The notes under the pieces are model-generated. The model saw nothing but the letters and a program-made list of their open reading frames with translations, made no database searches and was not told the origin of the DNA. From positions 1-64,000 of the forward strand of contig NZ_JAKGSB010000007.1 in assembly GCF_021568905.1 (NCBI RefSeq): a stretch of DNA of 64,000 nt, in the 5' to 3' direction. This document shows positions 49,831-59,643 of this stretch, one piece after another. The position numbers and the translations under genes were made by a program. Each line of letters begins with the position of its first letter. Within the stretch, counting starts at the first letter, position 1. Source of the stretch: Zavarzinia marina. GTDB taxonomy: Bacteria > Pseudomonadota > Alphaproteobacteria > Zavarziniales > Zavarziniaceae.

Positions 49831-51384
49831 TCAGGCGAACCACCAGCGTTCCGCGAACCGGCCGCCGTCCATGGAGAAGTCGGAGCCGAGCTCGCCGAAC
49901 ATCACCTTGGTCGAGGCGGCGTCGACGAAATTCGCCACCACCGGGCAGATCTGGCCGCCGGTCTCGGAGATCAGGGTCTGCATGTCGTAGTAGAGCTGGC
50001 GACGCTTCGCGAGGTCGAACTCGGTCCGCGCCGCGACCATCATCTGGTCGAGCTTCGGATCGGACATATGGGTCTCGTTCCAGCCGGCGGCGATGCCGTC
50101 GGTCGAATAGGCGAGCGAGAGCATGGCGTCCTCGTTCGCGCGGCCCGACCAGCGCGCGGCGCAGAAGGGCTTCTTGAACCAGATGTTGTCCCAGTAGCCG
50201 TCTTCCGGCGTCTTCGTCACCTTGATGTCGATGCCGGCCTTCAGCGCCTGCTCGCGGAACAGCACGGCCGCGTCGGTCGCGCCGGTGAACGGCGTCTCGG
50301 AGACGAAGAGCTCGACCGACAGGCTGTCGTGGCCCGCCTTCTTCAGGTGGAACTTGGCCTTGTCCGGATCATAGGCCTTGGGCTTCAGGTCCGGATTGTA
50401 GAACTGGTAGGACGGCGTGATCGGCTGATCGTTGCCGACCGAGGCGAAACCGCCCGCGATCACCTTCACCATCTCCTCGCGGTCGATGGCGTATTTCATC
50501 GCCGTGCGGACGTCGATGTTGGTGAAGGGATCGGCATCCATCAGCATGGGGAAGGTGTAATGCGCCTTGCCCGCGACCGAGAGGAGCTGCACGTCCTTGT
50601 TCCGCTTCAGGAGGCCGGCGGTCTTCAGGTCGACGAAATTATAGGCGTCGATATCGCCCGAAACGAGGGCGGAGGTCCGGGCCGCCGCATCCTTGATGCA
50701 GATCATCTCGACCGCGTCGAAATGGGCGCGGCCTTCCTTCCAGTAGTTGGGATTGCGCTTCACCACCGATTTGACGCCCGGCTCGAGCGACACGAGCATG
50801 TAGCCGCCGGTGCCGATGCCCTTCGAGAAATCGGTCGTGCCGTTCTTCACCATGCCCAGGGTCTCGAGGGTCATGATGTCGGGGAAGCTGACGTTGCCGT
50901 CGCTCAGCACGACGGTCAGTTCGTATTTGCCCGTCGCCTTCACGTCGGAGACCGGCTTCAAGATCGGCGCGGCCGAAGAGGTCGTGCCTTCCTCGCGGTG
51001 GCGGTTCAGGGAATAGACCGCGTCCTCGGCGGTGAATTCGCTGCCGTCATGGAAGGTGACGCCCTGGCGCAGCTTGAAGACCCAGGTCTTCGCATCGGCG
51101 GAGCCTTCCCAGCTTTCGGCCAGTTCCGGCACCAGCACGCCGCCGGGGCCGAATTCGATCAGGTTGTTGTAGAGCTGGCGGAAGATGAAGAGCTGGAAAT
51201 AGGTGGAGTAGAGCGCGGGGTCGAGACTGTCGACGGCGGCGAAATCGCCGATCCCCACCCGCAGCGTGCCGCCCTTCTTCGGCGTCGCCGCCAGGAGCCT
51301 GCGCGGCATCAGACCGATCGCACCGGCGGCCGCAGCCGAGCCGATGAGAAAATCGCGACGCCCTATGCCATTGGAAAACGCCAT
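49831..51384 (-). CDS. ABC transporter periplasmic substrate-binding protein (SBP_bac_5), Tat-exported
   Basis: A 517-residue family 5 binding protein. The N-terminus has a twin-arginine motif GRRDFLIG (residues 8-15) and a long hydrophobic core, and the mature start is TPKKGGTLRVGIGDF. Family marks: PELAESWEGSADAKTWVFKLRQGVTFHDGSEFTAEDAVYS, SLEPGVKSVVKRNPNYWKEG, and YSTDGI near the end. It is the only family 5 binding protein here and must serve the peptide-type importer encoded 16 kb away. It is monocistronic with its own terminator and operator; a near-identical operator precedes the importer operon. Confidence 0.9.
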   Translation of the reverse strand: MAFSNGIGRRDFLIGSAAAAGAIGLMPRRLLAATPKKGGTLRVGIGDFAAVDSLDPALYSTYFQLFIFRQLYNNLIEFGPGGVLVPELAESWEGSADAKTWVFKLRQGVTFHDGSEFTAEDAVYSLNRHREEGTTSSAAPILKPVSDVKATGKYELTVVLSDGNVSFPDIMTLETLGMVKNGTTDFSKGIGTGGYMLVSLEPGVKSVVKRNPNYWKEGRAHFDAVEMICIKDAAARTSALVSGDIDAYNFVDLKTAGLLKRNKDVQLLSVAGKAHYTFPMLMDADPFTNIDVRTAMKYAIDREEMVKVIAGGFASVGNDQPITPSYQFYNPDLKPKAYDPDKAKFHLKKAGHDSLSVELFVSETPFTGATDAAVLFREQALKAGIDIKVTKTPEDGYWDNIWFKKPFCAARWSGRANEDAMLSLAYSTDGIAAGWNETHMSDPKLDQMMVAARTEFDLAKRRQLYYDMQTLISETGGQICPVVANFVDAASTKVMFGELGSDFSMDGGRFAERWWFA

Positions 51385-51465
51385 CTCGGCCTCCTCGTTC
51401 TTCCATCCCCTGCCCGCCGCGCGGGCCTCCATCCGGTCTTCGAAAATCGTCCCACATCCCTGTGA

Positions 51466-51481
51466 TTTGTAAAGACATAAA
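51466..51481 (-). promoter_or_regulatory. HutC-type operator upstream of the binding-protein gene
   Basis: TTTGT-AAAG-ACATAAA (core TGT-AAAG-ACA) lies about 80 bases before the binding-protein ATG. It matches 15 of 16 bases with 35557-35572 upstream of the dehydrogenase/permease operon. Confidence 0.65.
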
Positions 51482-51573
51482 GGCGAGGAATTGAATATTT
51501 CCTTGGCAGATGGCGATCGCCGCCGGCGCCGTGCCGCTTTTTTGGTCAGGTGATGCCCGGAAAAAGGCAAGCA

Positions 51574-51591
51574 CGCGCGTCGAAGCGCGCG
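51574..51591 (-). terminator. Possible terminator behind the hutIGUD operon
   Basis: CGCGCG-TCGAAG-CGCGCG forms a 6-bp hairpin 32 bases downstream of the hutD stop. On the minus strand a TTTTT run follows 7-12 bases later, which is slightly far for a classical intrinsic terminator. Confidence 0.4.
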
Positions 51592-51622
51592 ACGCAGGGC
51601 GAAAACCGCCGCCCGCTATTGT

Positions 51623-52225
51623 TCAGACATCAAGCGGGGAGAGGATGCGGTAAAGCTGTACGGCGACCAGCATGCCACTGCCCGTCAGGCTCTGCCATCC
51701 CCCGATGCCCCCCGTGATCGAGGCGGCGTCGCGCGGCGCCAGATCCGGCCCGCCGGCAAGGCGAAAACCGCCCGCGAGGACGACCACCACGCTCGTCTCC
51801 GCCAGCGGAAAACCGCCGACGCCGGAGACACGCAGCACGTCGGCCCGGGCGGCATGAACCCCGCGCCGAACCATGACGTTGAGATCCTCGATCGCGCCGC
51901 CATGCAGATGCGCGTCGAGCGGCCAGTCGCCCGGAAAGCTCGCCTGATCCCCCACCTGGTCGAGAACGAAGCGCAGGCCGTCCGGGCCCTCCAGGGTCAT
52001 GCCCGCGCCGGCGGTCAGGGTGAGGATGCGGTCGTAGCCGGCAAGGGCGGAAAAAGGCCCGTCCGCCGCGACCCGTGCCATGCTGATCCGCCAGTCGAAA
52101 TCGCGGGCGGCGATGGCGGCATCGGGCGGGAAGATCGCGATCTCCGCCGTGGTGCCGCCACCATTGGCCCAGGGCATGGTGCGATGGGCGGCCGCCGGCA
52201 GCAGGCGATGGACCGGGGCCGCCAT
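51623..52225 (-). CDS. hutD: HutD family cupin protein
   Basis: A 200-residue protein with the HutD double-cupin pattern: HRTMPWANGGGTTAEIAIFP, FDWRISMARVAADGPFSALAGYDRILTLTAGAGMTL, and FPGDWPLDAHLHGGAIEDLNVMVRRG. HutD is widespread in hut operons; in Pseudomonas it is thought to limit hut activity rather than catalyse a step. ATG 52225 is 11 bases after the hutU stop, so it closes the hutI-hutG-hutU-hutD operon. Confidence 0.9.
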   Translation of the reverse strand: MAAPVHRLLPAAAHRTMPWANGGGTTAEIAIFPPDAAIAARDFDWRISMARVAADGPFSALAGYDRILTLTAGAGMTLEGPDGLRFVLDQVGDQASFPGDWPLDAHLHGGAIEDLNVMVRRGVHAARADVLRVSGVGGFPLAETSVVVVLAGGFRLAGGPDLAPRDAASITGGIGGWQSLTGSGMLVAVQLYRILSPLDV

Positions 52226-52236
52226 CCGCCCTGCCC

Positions 52237-53910
52237 TCAGTTGCCCAGGATGCCGGGCAGGCGCAGGCCCTTGTCGCGGGCGCAGTCGAGGGCGATGTCG
52301 TAGCCGGCGTCGGCATGGCGCATGACGCCGGTCGCCGGATCGTTCCACAGCACGCGGCCGATGCGCGCGTCCGCTTCGGCCGTGCCGTCGCAGCAGACGA
52401 CCATGCCCGAATGCTGGCTGAAGCCCATGCCGACGCCGCCGCCATGATGCAGCGAGACCCAGGTGGCGCCGGAGGCGCAATTCAGCAGGGCATTGAGCAG
52501 CGGCCAGTCGGAGACGGCGTCGGACCCGTCCTTCATCGCTTCCGTCTCGCGGTTGGGCGAGGCGACGGACCCCGAGTCGAGATGATCGCGGCCGATCACG
52601 ATCGGCGCCTTCAATTCGCCGTTCCGCACCATCTCGTTGAAGGCGAGGCCGAGGCGATGACGGTCGCCGAGACCAACCCAGCAGATCCGCGCCGGCAGGC
52701 CCTGGAAGGCGATGCGTTCCCGCGCCATGTCCAGCCAATTGTGGAGATGGGCATTGTCCGGCAGCAGTTCCTTCACCTTGGCGTCGGTCCTGTAGATGTC
52801 CTCCGGATCGCCCGAGAGGGCGGCCCAGCGGAACGGGCCGATGCCCCGGCAGAATTGCGGGCGGATATAGGCCGGCACGAAGCCGGGGAAATCGAAGGCA
52901 TCCGTCAGCCCCTCGTCGAAGGCGCGCTGGCGGATGTTGTTGCCGTAGTCCAGCGTCGGGATGCCCATGCGCCAGAAATCCAGCATGGCCTCGACATGGA
53001 CCTTCATCGACGCCTTGGCCGCCGCCTCGACCCGCTTCGGATCGCTCTCACGCGCGGCCTTCCATTCGGCCAGGGTCCAGCCCGCCGGCAGGTAGCCGTT
53101 GATCGGATCATGCGCGGAAGTCTGGTCGGTGACGATGTCGGGGCGAATGCCGCGCCTCACCATTTCGGGGAAGACGTCGGCGGCATTGCCGAGCAGACCG
53201 ACGGAGATCGCCTTGCCCTCGGCATGGGCCTTCTCGACGATGGCCACGGCCTCGTCGATGGTCTCGGCCTTCACGTCGACGTAACGGGTGCGCAGGCGGA
53301 AATCGATATGGTCGGGATCGCATTCGACCGCGATGCAGGAGGCGCCGGCCATGGTCGCCGCCAGGGGCTGCGCCCCGCCCATGCCGCCGAGGCCGCCGGT
53401 CAAGATCCATTTGCCCTTCAGATTGCCGTCGAAATGCTGGCGCCCCGCCTCGACGAAGGTTTCATAGGTGCCCTGGACGATGCCCTGGGTGCCGATATAG
53501 ATCCACGAGCCGGCCGTCATCTGGCCGTACATCATCAGGCCCTTGCGGTCGAGTTCGTTGAAATGGTCCCAGGTCGCCCAGTTCGGCACCAGGTTGGAAT
53601 TGGCGATCAGCACCCGGGGCGCGTCGGCGTGGGTCTTGAACACGCCGACCGGCTTGCCGGACTGAACCAGCAGGGTCTCGTCGTTCTCCAGCGTCTTCAG
53701 GCTGGCGACGATGCGGTCGAAATCGTCCCAGGTGCGCGCCGCGCGGCCGATGCCGCCATAGACCACCAGTTCGTTCGGATTCTCCGCCACTTCGGCGTCG
53801 AGATTGTTCATGAGCATGCGCAGCGGCGCTTCGGTCAGCCAACTCTTGGCGTTCAGTTCGGTGCCGCGCGGGGCCCGCACTTCGCGGGTGTTGTGGCGGG
53901 GGTTGCTCAT
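52237..53910 (-). CDS. hutU: Urocanate hydratase
   Basis: A 557-residue NAD-dependent enzyme hydrating urocanate to 4-imidazolone-5-propionate. Landmarks: [51 protein letters not shown] (NAD), the active-site block [22 protein letters not shown] containing the catalytic Cys, and the C-terminal [34 protein letters not shown] upstream fixes the ATG at 53910. It lies 17 bases behind hutG. Confidence 0.97.
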   Translation of the reverse strand: MSNPRHNTREVRAPRGTELNAKSWLTEAPLRMLMNNLDAEVAENPNELVVYGGIGRAARTWDDFDRIVASLKTLENDETLLVQSGKPVGVFKTHADAPRVLIANSNLVPNWATWDHFNELDRKGLMMYGQMTAGSWIYIGTQGIVQGTYETFVEAGRQHFDGNLKGKWILTGGLGGMGGAQPLAATMAGASCIAVECDPDHIDFRLRTRYVDVKAETIDEAVAIVEKAHAEGKAISVGLLGNAADVFPEMVRRGIRPDIVTDQTSAHDPINGYLPAGWTLAEWKAARESDPKRVEAAAKASMKVHVEAMLDFWRMGIPTLDYGNNIRQRAFDEGLTDAFDFPGFVPAYIRPQFCRGIGPFRWAALSGDPEDIYRTDAKVKELLPDNAHLHNWLDMARERIAFQGLPARICWVGLGDRHRLGLAFNEMVRNGELKAPIVIGRDHLDSGSVASPNRETEAMKDGSDAVSDWPLLNALLNCASGATWVSLHHGGGVGMGFSQHSGMVVCCDGTAEADARIGRVLWNDPATGVMRHADAGYDIALDCARDKGLRLPGILGN

Positions 53911-53927
53911 CTCATCACTCCTCGGGG

Positions 53928-54731
53928 TCAGGCGGCGCGGCGGGCGATCGCCTCGATCGCCTGAAGCATGTCGCGCAGATAGGGTCGAAGTTGGCCGGCC
54001 ACGGCCGGATCAAAGGACCAGGGGGCGGCTTCCGCGCTCAGATAGGCGCGCTGGCCGAGTTCCATCTGGATCGCGTGCACGCCCGTCTCCGGCCGGCCGT
54101 AATGCCGCGTGGTCCAGCCGCCCTTGAAGCGGCCGTTGACCACGTGATCGAAGCCATCGCGCCCGGCCGCCTTCGCGACCTCGGCGACCGCCGTCAGAAT
54201 CTCGTCCGAACAGGTGGCGCCCGCGTTGTTGCCGATGTTGAAGACCGGCAGACGCCCCTCGAACAGAAACGGGATGTCGGAGCGGATCGAATGGCAGTCG
54301 TAGAGCACCACCATGGGATGGATTGTCCGCAGGCGCTCGACCTCCGCCGCCAGCGCCGCGTGATAGGGCGCGTGGAAGGCAAGGCGCCGGCGCTCCACTT
54401 CCGCGGCATCGGGCGCCTGGCCCGGTTTCCAGATCGGCCGGCCGTCGAAATCCGTCTCGGGCACGAGACCCGTCGTGTTCTGCCCGGGATAGAGCGATCG
54501 GCCGGAAGGATCGCGATTGGCGTCGATCACATAGCGATGGAAATTGGCGTGCACGACCGTGGCGCCGGGAAGGAGCCCGTCATAGAGCCGGTCGATATGC
54601 CAGTCCGTATCCGCCAAGGCCCGCCCGGTCGCATTGAGGGCGGCGGCGATATCGTTGGGCACGAAGGTGCCGCCATGGGGCTGGCCCAGGATGACGGGGC
54701 CGTCGCCCCGGATCACGCCGACCGGCGTCAT
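53928..54731 (-). CDS. hutG: N-formylglutamate deformylase
   Basis: A 267-residue FGase. Motifs: [33 protein letters not shown] (metal and substrate site), [24 protein letters not shown] and [15 protein letters not shown]. It releases formate from N-formyl-L-glutamate, the last step of the HutF route. Its start overlaps the hutI stop by 4 bases (ATGA), showing translational coupling. This is the deformylase type of HutG, not the formiminoglutamase type, which matches the presence of hutF. Confidence 0.94.
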   Translation of the reverse strand: MTPVGVIRGDGPVILGQPHGGTFVPNDIAAALNATGRALADTDWHIDRLYDGLLPGATVVHANFHRYVIDANRDPSGRSLYPGQNTTGLVPETDFDGRPIWKPGQAPDAAEVERRRLAFHAPYHAALAAEVERLRTIHPMVVLYDCHSIRSDIPFLFEGRLPVFNIGNNAGATCSDEILTAVAEVAKAAGRDGFDHVVNGRFKGGWTTRHYGRPETGVHAIQMELGQRAYLSAEAAPWSFDPAVAGQLRPYLRDMLQAIEAIARRAA

Positions 54732-55942
54732 GCCTCGACCCCTTCGAGGAAACGCGCGTGCAGGGGATTGAAACCGATCCGATAGGAAAGCTCGGCCGGA
54801 TCCGCCACGTCGAAGACGGCGAGATCCGCGGCCTTGCCGACTTCGATGGAACCCGTCTCGTCGCCAAGGCCGAGCGCCCTGGCCGCATTGACGGTGACCC
54901 CCGCCAGCGCCTCCGCCGGGGTCAGGCGGAACAGGGTGCAGCCCATGTTCATGGTCAGCAGCAGGGAGGTCAGGGGGGAAGTGCCCGGGTTGCAGTCGGT
55001 CGAAAGCGCGATCGGCACCCCGGCCCCCTTCAGCCGCCCGATCGGCGGCATCTGGGTTTCGCGCAGGCAGTAGAAGGCACCGGGCAGCAGGGTGGCGACG
55101 GTGCCCGCCCGCGCCATGGCGGCCACGCCTGCCTCGTCCAGATATTCGATGTGATCCGCCGAAAGACCGTCGAACTGCGCGGCCAGCGCCGCCCCGCCGA
55201 GGTTGGAGAGCTGTTCGGCATGGATCTTCACGGGCAGGCCCAGGACCGTCGCCGCCTCGAACATGCGCCGGGTCTGCGCCACCGAGAAGGCGATCCCCTC
55301 GCAGAAGGCATCGACCGCGTCGACCAGTCCCTGGGCATGGGCGGCGGGCAGCACCTCATGGCACAGGAAATCGATGAAATCGTCCGGTCGGCCGGCGAAT
55401 TCGGGCGGCAGGGCATGGGCCCCGAGAAAGGTGGTGCGGATCCGCACCTTGCGGTGCCGGGCCAGATCGCGTGCCACCCGCAGCATCTTCAATTCATTCT
55501 CGAGGTCGAGGCCATAGCCCGATTTCACCTCGACCGTCCCCGTCCCTTCCGCCAGCAGGGCGTCGAGGCGGCCGAGCGCGCCGGCCAGAAGCTGGTCCGC
55601 CGCGGCGGCACGGGTGGCCCGCACGGTCGACATGATGCCGCCGCCGGCCGCCGCGATCTCGGCATAGCTGGCGCCTTCGAGCCGCATCTCGAATTCCCGC
55701 GCCCGGCTGCCGCCATGGACGAGATGGGTGTGGCAGTCGATCAGTGCCGGCGTCACCAGCCGGCCGCCCAGATCGATATGGGGCCAGGCCGCGAATTGCC
55801 GCGGCAGATCCCCTCGCCCGCCGACGAATTGGATGCGACCATCGGCGACGACGATGGCGCCATCGTCCAGAAGGCCATAGCCGGAAGGTTCGGCCATGGT
55901 CGCGATGCGCGCTTTTATCAAGACAAATGATGCGGCGGACAT
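54728..55942 (-). CDS. hutI: Imidazolonepropionase
   Basis: A 404-residue metal amidohydrolase opening 4-imidazolone-5-propionate to N-formimino-glutamate. It has [70 protein letters not shown] and [11 protein letters not shown], all HutI-specific blocks. ATG 55942 has GAGGG upstream; an in-frame TTG at 55957 is unlikely. First gene of hutI-hutG-hutU-hutD; its promoter faces hutF with a palindrome between. Confidence 0.96.
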   Translation of the reverse strand: MSAASFVLIKARIATMAEPSGYGLLDDGAIVVADGRIQFVGGRGDLPRQFAAWPHIDLGGRLVTPALIDCHTHLVHGGSRAREFEMRLEGASYAEIAAAGGGIMSTVRATRAAAADQLLAGALGRLDALLAEGTGTVEVKSGYGLDLENELKMLRVARDLARHRKVRIRTTFLGAHALPPEFAGRPDDFIDFLCHEVLPAAHAQGLVDAVDAFCEGIAFSVAQTRRMFEAATVLGLPVKIHAEQLSNLGGAALAAQFDGLSADHIEYLDEAGVAAMARAGTVATLLPGAFYCLRETQMPPIGRLKGAGVPIALSTDCNPGTSPLTSLLLTMNMGCTLFRLTPAEALAGVTVNAARALGLGDETGSIEVGKAADLAVFDVADPAELSYRIGFNPLHARFLEGVEA

Positions 55943-55999
55943 ACTCGGTTCCCTCAATCCCTGCGGAGAAACCGCTTGCCTTTCATCGTAGAGGCAACA

Positions 56000-56017
56000 T
56001 TATTGTCTAGTCAATAA
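56000..56017. promoter_or_regulatory. Palindromic operator between hutI and hutF
   Basis: TTATTG-TCTAGT-CAATAA has perfect 6-bp arms. The core TGT-CTAG-TCA differs in one position from the TGT-N4-ACA consensus of the other hut-type sites. It lies 11 bases before the hutF ATG and 58 bases before the hutI start, where one bound dimer could silence both directions. Confidence 0.65.
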
Positions 56018-56028
56018 AAGGCAGGCCG

Positions 56029-57393
56029 ATGACGGTGATTTTCGCGGATCAGGCCCTGCTGCCCGCGGGCTGGGCGACAGGGGTTCGGATCATCCTACGC
56101 CCGGATGGCGGGATCGGCACGGTAGAGGCCGGGGGCCGGGCCGAGCCCGGCGACCTGCGCGTCGCGATCTTGCTGCCCGCCCCCGCCAATCTGCACAGCC
56201 ACGCGTTCCAGCGCGCCATGGCCGGCCTGACGGAACATCGCGGCCGGGGACGCGACAGTTTCTGGACCTGGCGCGACCTGATGTATCGCTTCACGGCCCA
56301 TCTGACGCCGGACGACGTGCAAGCGATCGCCGCCCAGGTCCAGATGGAGATGCTGGAGGCGGGCTATGCCGCCGTCGCCGAATTCCACTACCTGCACCAT
56401 GCGCCCGACGGCGCCGATTATGCCGACATCGGCGAGATGTCGGCCCGGGTGGCCGAAGCGGCGGCGGAGACCGGCATCGGCCTCACCCATCTGCCGGTGC
56501 TCTATGCCCATGGTGGCGCGGGCGGAAAGCCGCTGGAGCCGGCGCAGGGCCGCTTCGGCTGCGACCTGCCGCGCTTCGAGCGCCTGATGGCCTCGGCGGC
56601 GCGGGCGATCGCCGCCCTGCCGGCCGACTGCCGTCTCGGCATCGCGCCCCATTCGCTGCGCGCGACCACGCCCGACCTGCTGCGCGCCGCCACCACCGCC
56701 TTCGCCGGCGGCCCGATCCATATCCATATCGCCGAACAGATGCGCGAAGTCCGGGACGTCGAGGCATGGCTCGGCGCCCGGCCGGTCGCCTGGCTACTCG
56801 ACAATCTGCCGATCGACGCCGCCTGGTGCCTGATCCACGCCACCCATATGACCGGGTCCGAAACCGAGGCCCTGGCCGGAAGCGGTGCCGTCGCCGGGCT
56901 CTGCCCGATCACGGAGGCCAATCTCGGCGACGGCCTCTTCCCCATGGCGGATTTCACCGGGGCGGGCGGCACCTATGGCGTCGGTTCCGACTCCAACGTC
57001 CGCATCGCCCTTGCCGAGGAATTGCGCCTGCTCGAATACGGCCAGCGCCTGTCCCATCAGTCGCGCGCCGTGATCTGCCCGGAAGACGCCTCGAACGGCC
57101 GAACGCTCTATGAGGCGGTCCTGGCCGGCGGCGGTCGGGCTCTCGGCCGCGACGCCGGCTGCATCGCGCCCGGCCGCCTCGCCGATCTCGTCGCGCTGGA
57201 CGGTGACGCCCTCGCCCTCGACGGACGGAAGGGCGACCGCATTCTGGACGCCTGGCTCTTCGCCGGCGACGACCGCCTCGTCACCGACGTCTGGTCCGCC
57301 GGCCGCCATCAGGTCCGCAACGGCCGCCACGAGGCGCGCGACCGGATCGAGCCCCGCTACAGATCCGCGCTGCGCCGGCTCCTCGCCGCCTGA
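56029..57393 (+). CDS. hutF: Formimidoylglutamate deiminase
   Basis: A 454-residue amidohydrolase releasing ammonia from N-formimino-glutamate. Metal ligands and active-site blocks: LPAPANLHSHAFQRAMAGLTEHRG, AEFHYLHHAPDG, IHIHIAEQMREVRDVEAWLG, HATHMTGSE and GVGSDSNVRIALAEELRLLEYGQRL. These are diagnostic for HutF versus related deaminases. With hutG it forms the two-step formyl route to glutamate. It is divergent from hutI with an 86-base gap. Confidence 0.95.
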   Translation: MTVIFADQALLPAGWATGVRIILRPDGGIGTVEAGGRAEPGDLRVAILLPAPANLHSHAFQRAMAGLTEHRGRGRDSFWTWRDLMYRFTAHLTPDDVQAIAAQVQMEMLEAGYAAVAEFHYLHHAPDGADYADIGEMSARVAEAAAETGIGLTHLPVLYAHGGAGGKPLEPAQGRFGCDLPRFERLMASAARAIAALPADCRLGIAPHSLRATTPDLLRAATTAFAGGPIHIHIAEQMREVRDVEAWLGARPVAWLLDNLPIDAAWCLIHATHMTGSETEALAGSGAVAGLCPITEANLGDGLFPMADFTGAGGTYGVGSDSNVRIALAEELRLLEYGQRLSHQSRAVICPEDASNGRTLYEAVLAGGGRALGRDAGCIAPGRLADLVALDGDALALDGRKGDRILDAWLFAGDDRLVTDVWSAGRHQVRNGRHEARDRIEPRYRSALRRLLAA

Positions 57394-57409
57394 ACGTCTT
57401 CCGACCGGC

Positions 57410-59170
57410 TCAGCGCGTGGGGCGCACCACCCGGCCCGGGCGGGCCCCGGTGTCCTCGTCATTCAGGCGCGTCACCTCGCCATGGGCCAGCGTCGCGAGA
57501 TAGCCCGTCGAAAGCTGGAGGAAGCGGGCGCCGCCCGCCGGCAGGTCGGCATGGAGTTCCGGCATGTGGTCACGCAGATTGTCGAGGTCGATCACATTGA
57601 CGTCCGCCCGTTTGCCGACCTCGAGCGTGCCGCGATCGGCGAAGCCGAACAGGCGCGCCGGCACCGACGTCGCCTTGGACACCACCAGTTCGACCGGCAG
57701 GCGCGCGCCCCGCGACCGCCCCCTGACCCAATGGGTCAGACCATAGGTCGGCATGGACATGTCGCAGATGAAACGGACATGGGCGCCGGCGTCCGAAAGC
57801 CCGGTGACGCTGTTCGGGTCCATCAGCATCTCGCGGCAGACGTCCAGATTGCCGTCGACGAAGTTGGAGCCGAGGAAAACGGCGACCGTCCGGCCCTCGT
57901 CCTCGAGCAGATAGTCGTAGAAATAGTCGACCGGATCCCGGTTCGCCGCCGCCGCCAGGGCGCCGATCGACTGGTCGAAGGTCGGTTCGTAGTCGAAGCC
58001 CGGGCCCATCTTGAACATCATGGGCAGCAGCATGGCGTAAAAGCCGGGCAAGGCATTCTCCGTCGCCCCCGGCCGACCGGTCGGCACATTGTCCTCGGCC
58101 AGGATCGCCGCCTTCACCTCGGGCTTGCGCAATTCGCGCAGCATTTCGGCCCTGGGCAGATCGGCGAGGCGCAGATAGGTCGGCCGGCGCATGAAGGGAT
58201 GATAGGCGAGGAGCGAGGCCAGGAAGGTCACTGGCCTCGATGCGATCATCGGGGCGAGCTTCGCGCCCCGGCCGTTCTCGGCCGCCGTCGCGTCGAGCAC
58301 GTCGCGCCAGACACCGGGCTGGGAGGCGATCTGCACGGTCGTGAAGACCACCCGCTGATCGGTCGCGCGCGACAGCCGCGCGAACATCGCCACCTCGTCC
58401 AGCAACGGCGCCTGTTCCGGCGGCAGTCCCGGCAATTGCCCGGTCGTGTTGGCGCCGATCGCCTGCAGCACGCCGCCGCCGCCCGCCTTCAGGCCCCGGG
58501 CGATGGCCAGAAGCTCGTCCTCCGCCGCGAAAGTACCGGGCACCGGGTCGCCGGAGAGCGAGCGGTGGCCCTGGATGCGCGAAGTCGAGAAACCGACGGC
58601 GCCCGCCCGCGCGGCGCCTTCGGCGATGGCCGCCATGCGCGCGACGTCCTCCGCCGTCGCCGCGTGGTCCCGGGTCGCGCGCTCGCCCATGACGTAGAAG
58701 CGAAGCGCGCCATGGCCGATCTGCGCGCCGACGTCCATGGTCCAGCGCCGGCCGTCGAGGTAATGGAGATAATCCTCGAAGCTCTCCCAGGCGCCCCAGG
58801 GCATGCCCTCGTGCAGCGCCGTGCCGGGAATGTCCTCGACCCCTTCCATGAGATCGATCAGGGCTTCCGCCTCGCCCGGCCTCACGGGGGCGAAGCCGAC
58901 GCCGCAATTGCCCATGACGACCGTCGTGACGCCGTTCGCGGCCGAGCCTTCGAGCCGCTCGTCCCAGGTGACCTGGCCGTCGTAATGGGTGTGGGCGTCG
59001 ATCCAGCCGGGCGTCACCAGCGCGCCATCGGCGTCGATCGTCCGCCGCGCCGGCCCGGTGATCCGGCCGATTTCCGCAATCGCGCCGTCCTTGATGCCGA
59101 TGTCGGCCGTCCGCGCGGCGGCGCCGGTCCCATCCACCACGGATCCCGCCCTGATCACTGTATCGAACAT
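57410..59170 (-). CDS. N-acyl-D-amino-acid deacylase (D-aminoacylase) family amidohydrolase
   Basis: A 586-residue amidohydrolase with [18 protein letters not shown] (His-x-His metal pair), [16 protein letters not shown], and ATKL-like C-terminal blocks: [46 protein letters not shown]. The N-terminal [15 protein letters not shown] is common to the D-aminoacylase/D-glutamate deacylase group. The length and Cys/Asp-containing motifs support metal-dependent deacylation of N-acyl-D-amino acids or related cyclic amides. It converges with hutF with 16 bases between and may belong to the island functionally; the frame is open far upstream, but ATG 59170 gives the family start. Confidence 0.85.
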   Translation of the reverse strand: MFDTVIRAGSVVDGTGAAARTADIGIKDGAIAEIGRITGPARRTIDADGALVTPGWIDAHTHYDGQVTWDERLEGSAANGVTTVVMGNCGVGFAPVRPGEAEALIDLMEGVEDIPGTALHEGMPWGAWESFEDYLHYLDGRRWTMDVGAQIGHGALRFYVMGERATRDHAATAEDVARMAAIAEGAARAGAVGFSTSRIQGHRSLSGDPVPGTFAAEDELLAIARGLKAGGGGVLQAIGANTTGQLPGLPPEQAPLLDEVAMFARLSRATDQRVVFTTVQIASQPGVWRDVLDATAAENGRGAKLAPMIASRPVTFLASLLAYHPFMRRPTYLRLADLPRAEMLRELRKPEVKAAILAEDNVPTGRPGATENALPGFYAMLLPMMFKMGPGFDYEPTFDQSIGALAAAANRDPVDYFYDYLLEDEGRTVAVFLGSNFVDGNLDVCREMLMDPNSVTGLSDAGAHVRFICDMSMPTYGLTHWVRGRSRGARLPVELVVSKATSVPARLFGFADRGTLEVGKRADVNVIDLDNLRDHMPELHADLPAGGARFLQLSTGYLATLAHGEVTRLNDEDTGARPGRVVRPTR

Positions 59171-59643
59171 CGTCCCCTCTCCCCGGTCCGGCCTTTCCGG
59201 CCGTTGTTTCGTCTTGCCCGGCCGGCCCCCGGCCGTCCGCCGATCCATTCCTGCCCCGTGCGGAAGTCCCTGTCGAGACGGAAAGCCGATCACCCAGGAA
59301 AATCCCCGGGCCCGGATCTTCTTGCGGCGCAGGCGATCGAGCGCCACGGCGACGATGACCACGATGCCGATGGCGGGAATTTGACGGCGGGACGAGATGC
59401 CGAGGATCGACGCGCCATCGATCAGCATGGTGTGGAACGGGACCTTCACACCCGGTTTCAAGGCGGATGACGTCCCGCCCCACCGGACCGGGTGGTCGCG
59501 CGCATTCCCGCTCTTCTCCGCCGACCCGCCTCGGGTGCATCATCCCGACGGTGATCGTCGGTGCGCGCTCGGGGTCGTCTTCGCGAACAAACCCTGCCGG
59601 GATTTCGCCGGTGGCGGCCTACACTACGCCTCGGGACACGACA
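59171..59643. other. 473-base gap without an intact gene
   Basis: No intact gene is recognisable. The minus-strand part 59303-59461 looks like the end of a decayed permease gene (separate entry). The rest must contain promoters for the deacylase (minus) and the phosphatase-family gene (plus); I see no clear operator, hairpin or RNA gene. Confidence 0.6.
59303..59461 (-). pseudogene. Remnant of a sugar-type ABC permease C-terminus
   Basis: The minus-strand frame reads VPFHTMLIDGASILGISS then RQIPAIGIVVIVAVALDRLRRKK. The pattern L.DG...LGIS...Q....G.VVI.AVALDRLRRK is how RbsC/YtfT-type (BPD_transp_2) permeases end: loop, last membrane helix and basic tail. Only this end is present and it runs on without a stop into the 5' region of the deacylase gene, so it is not a functional gene. 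Recognised by eye from pattern alone, so alternative explanations remain. Confidence 0.45.
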
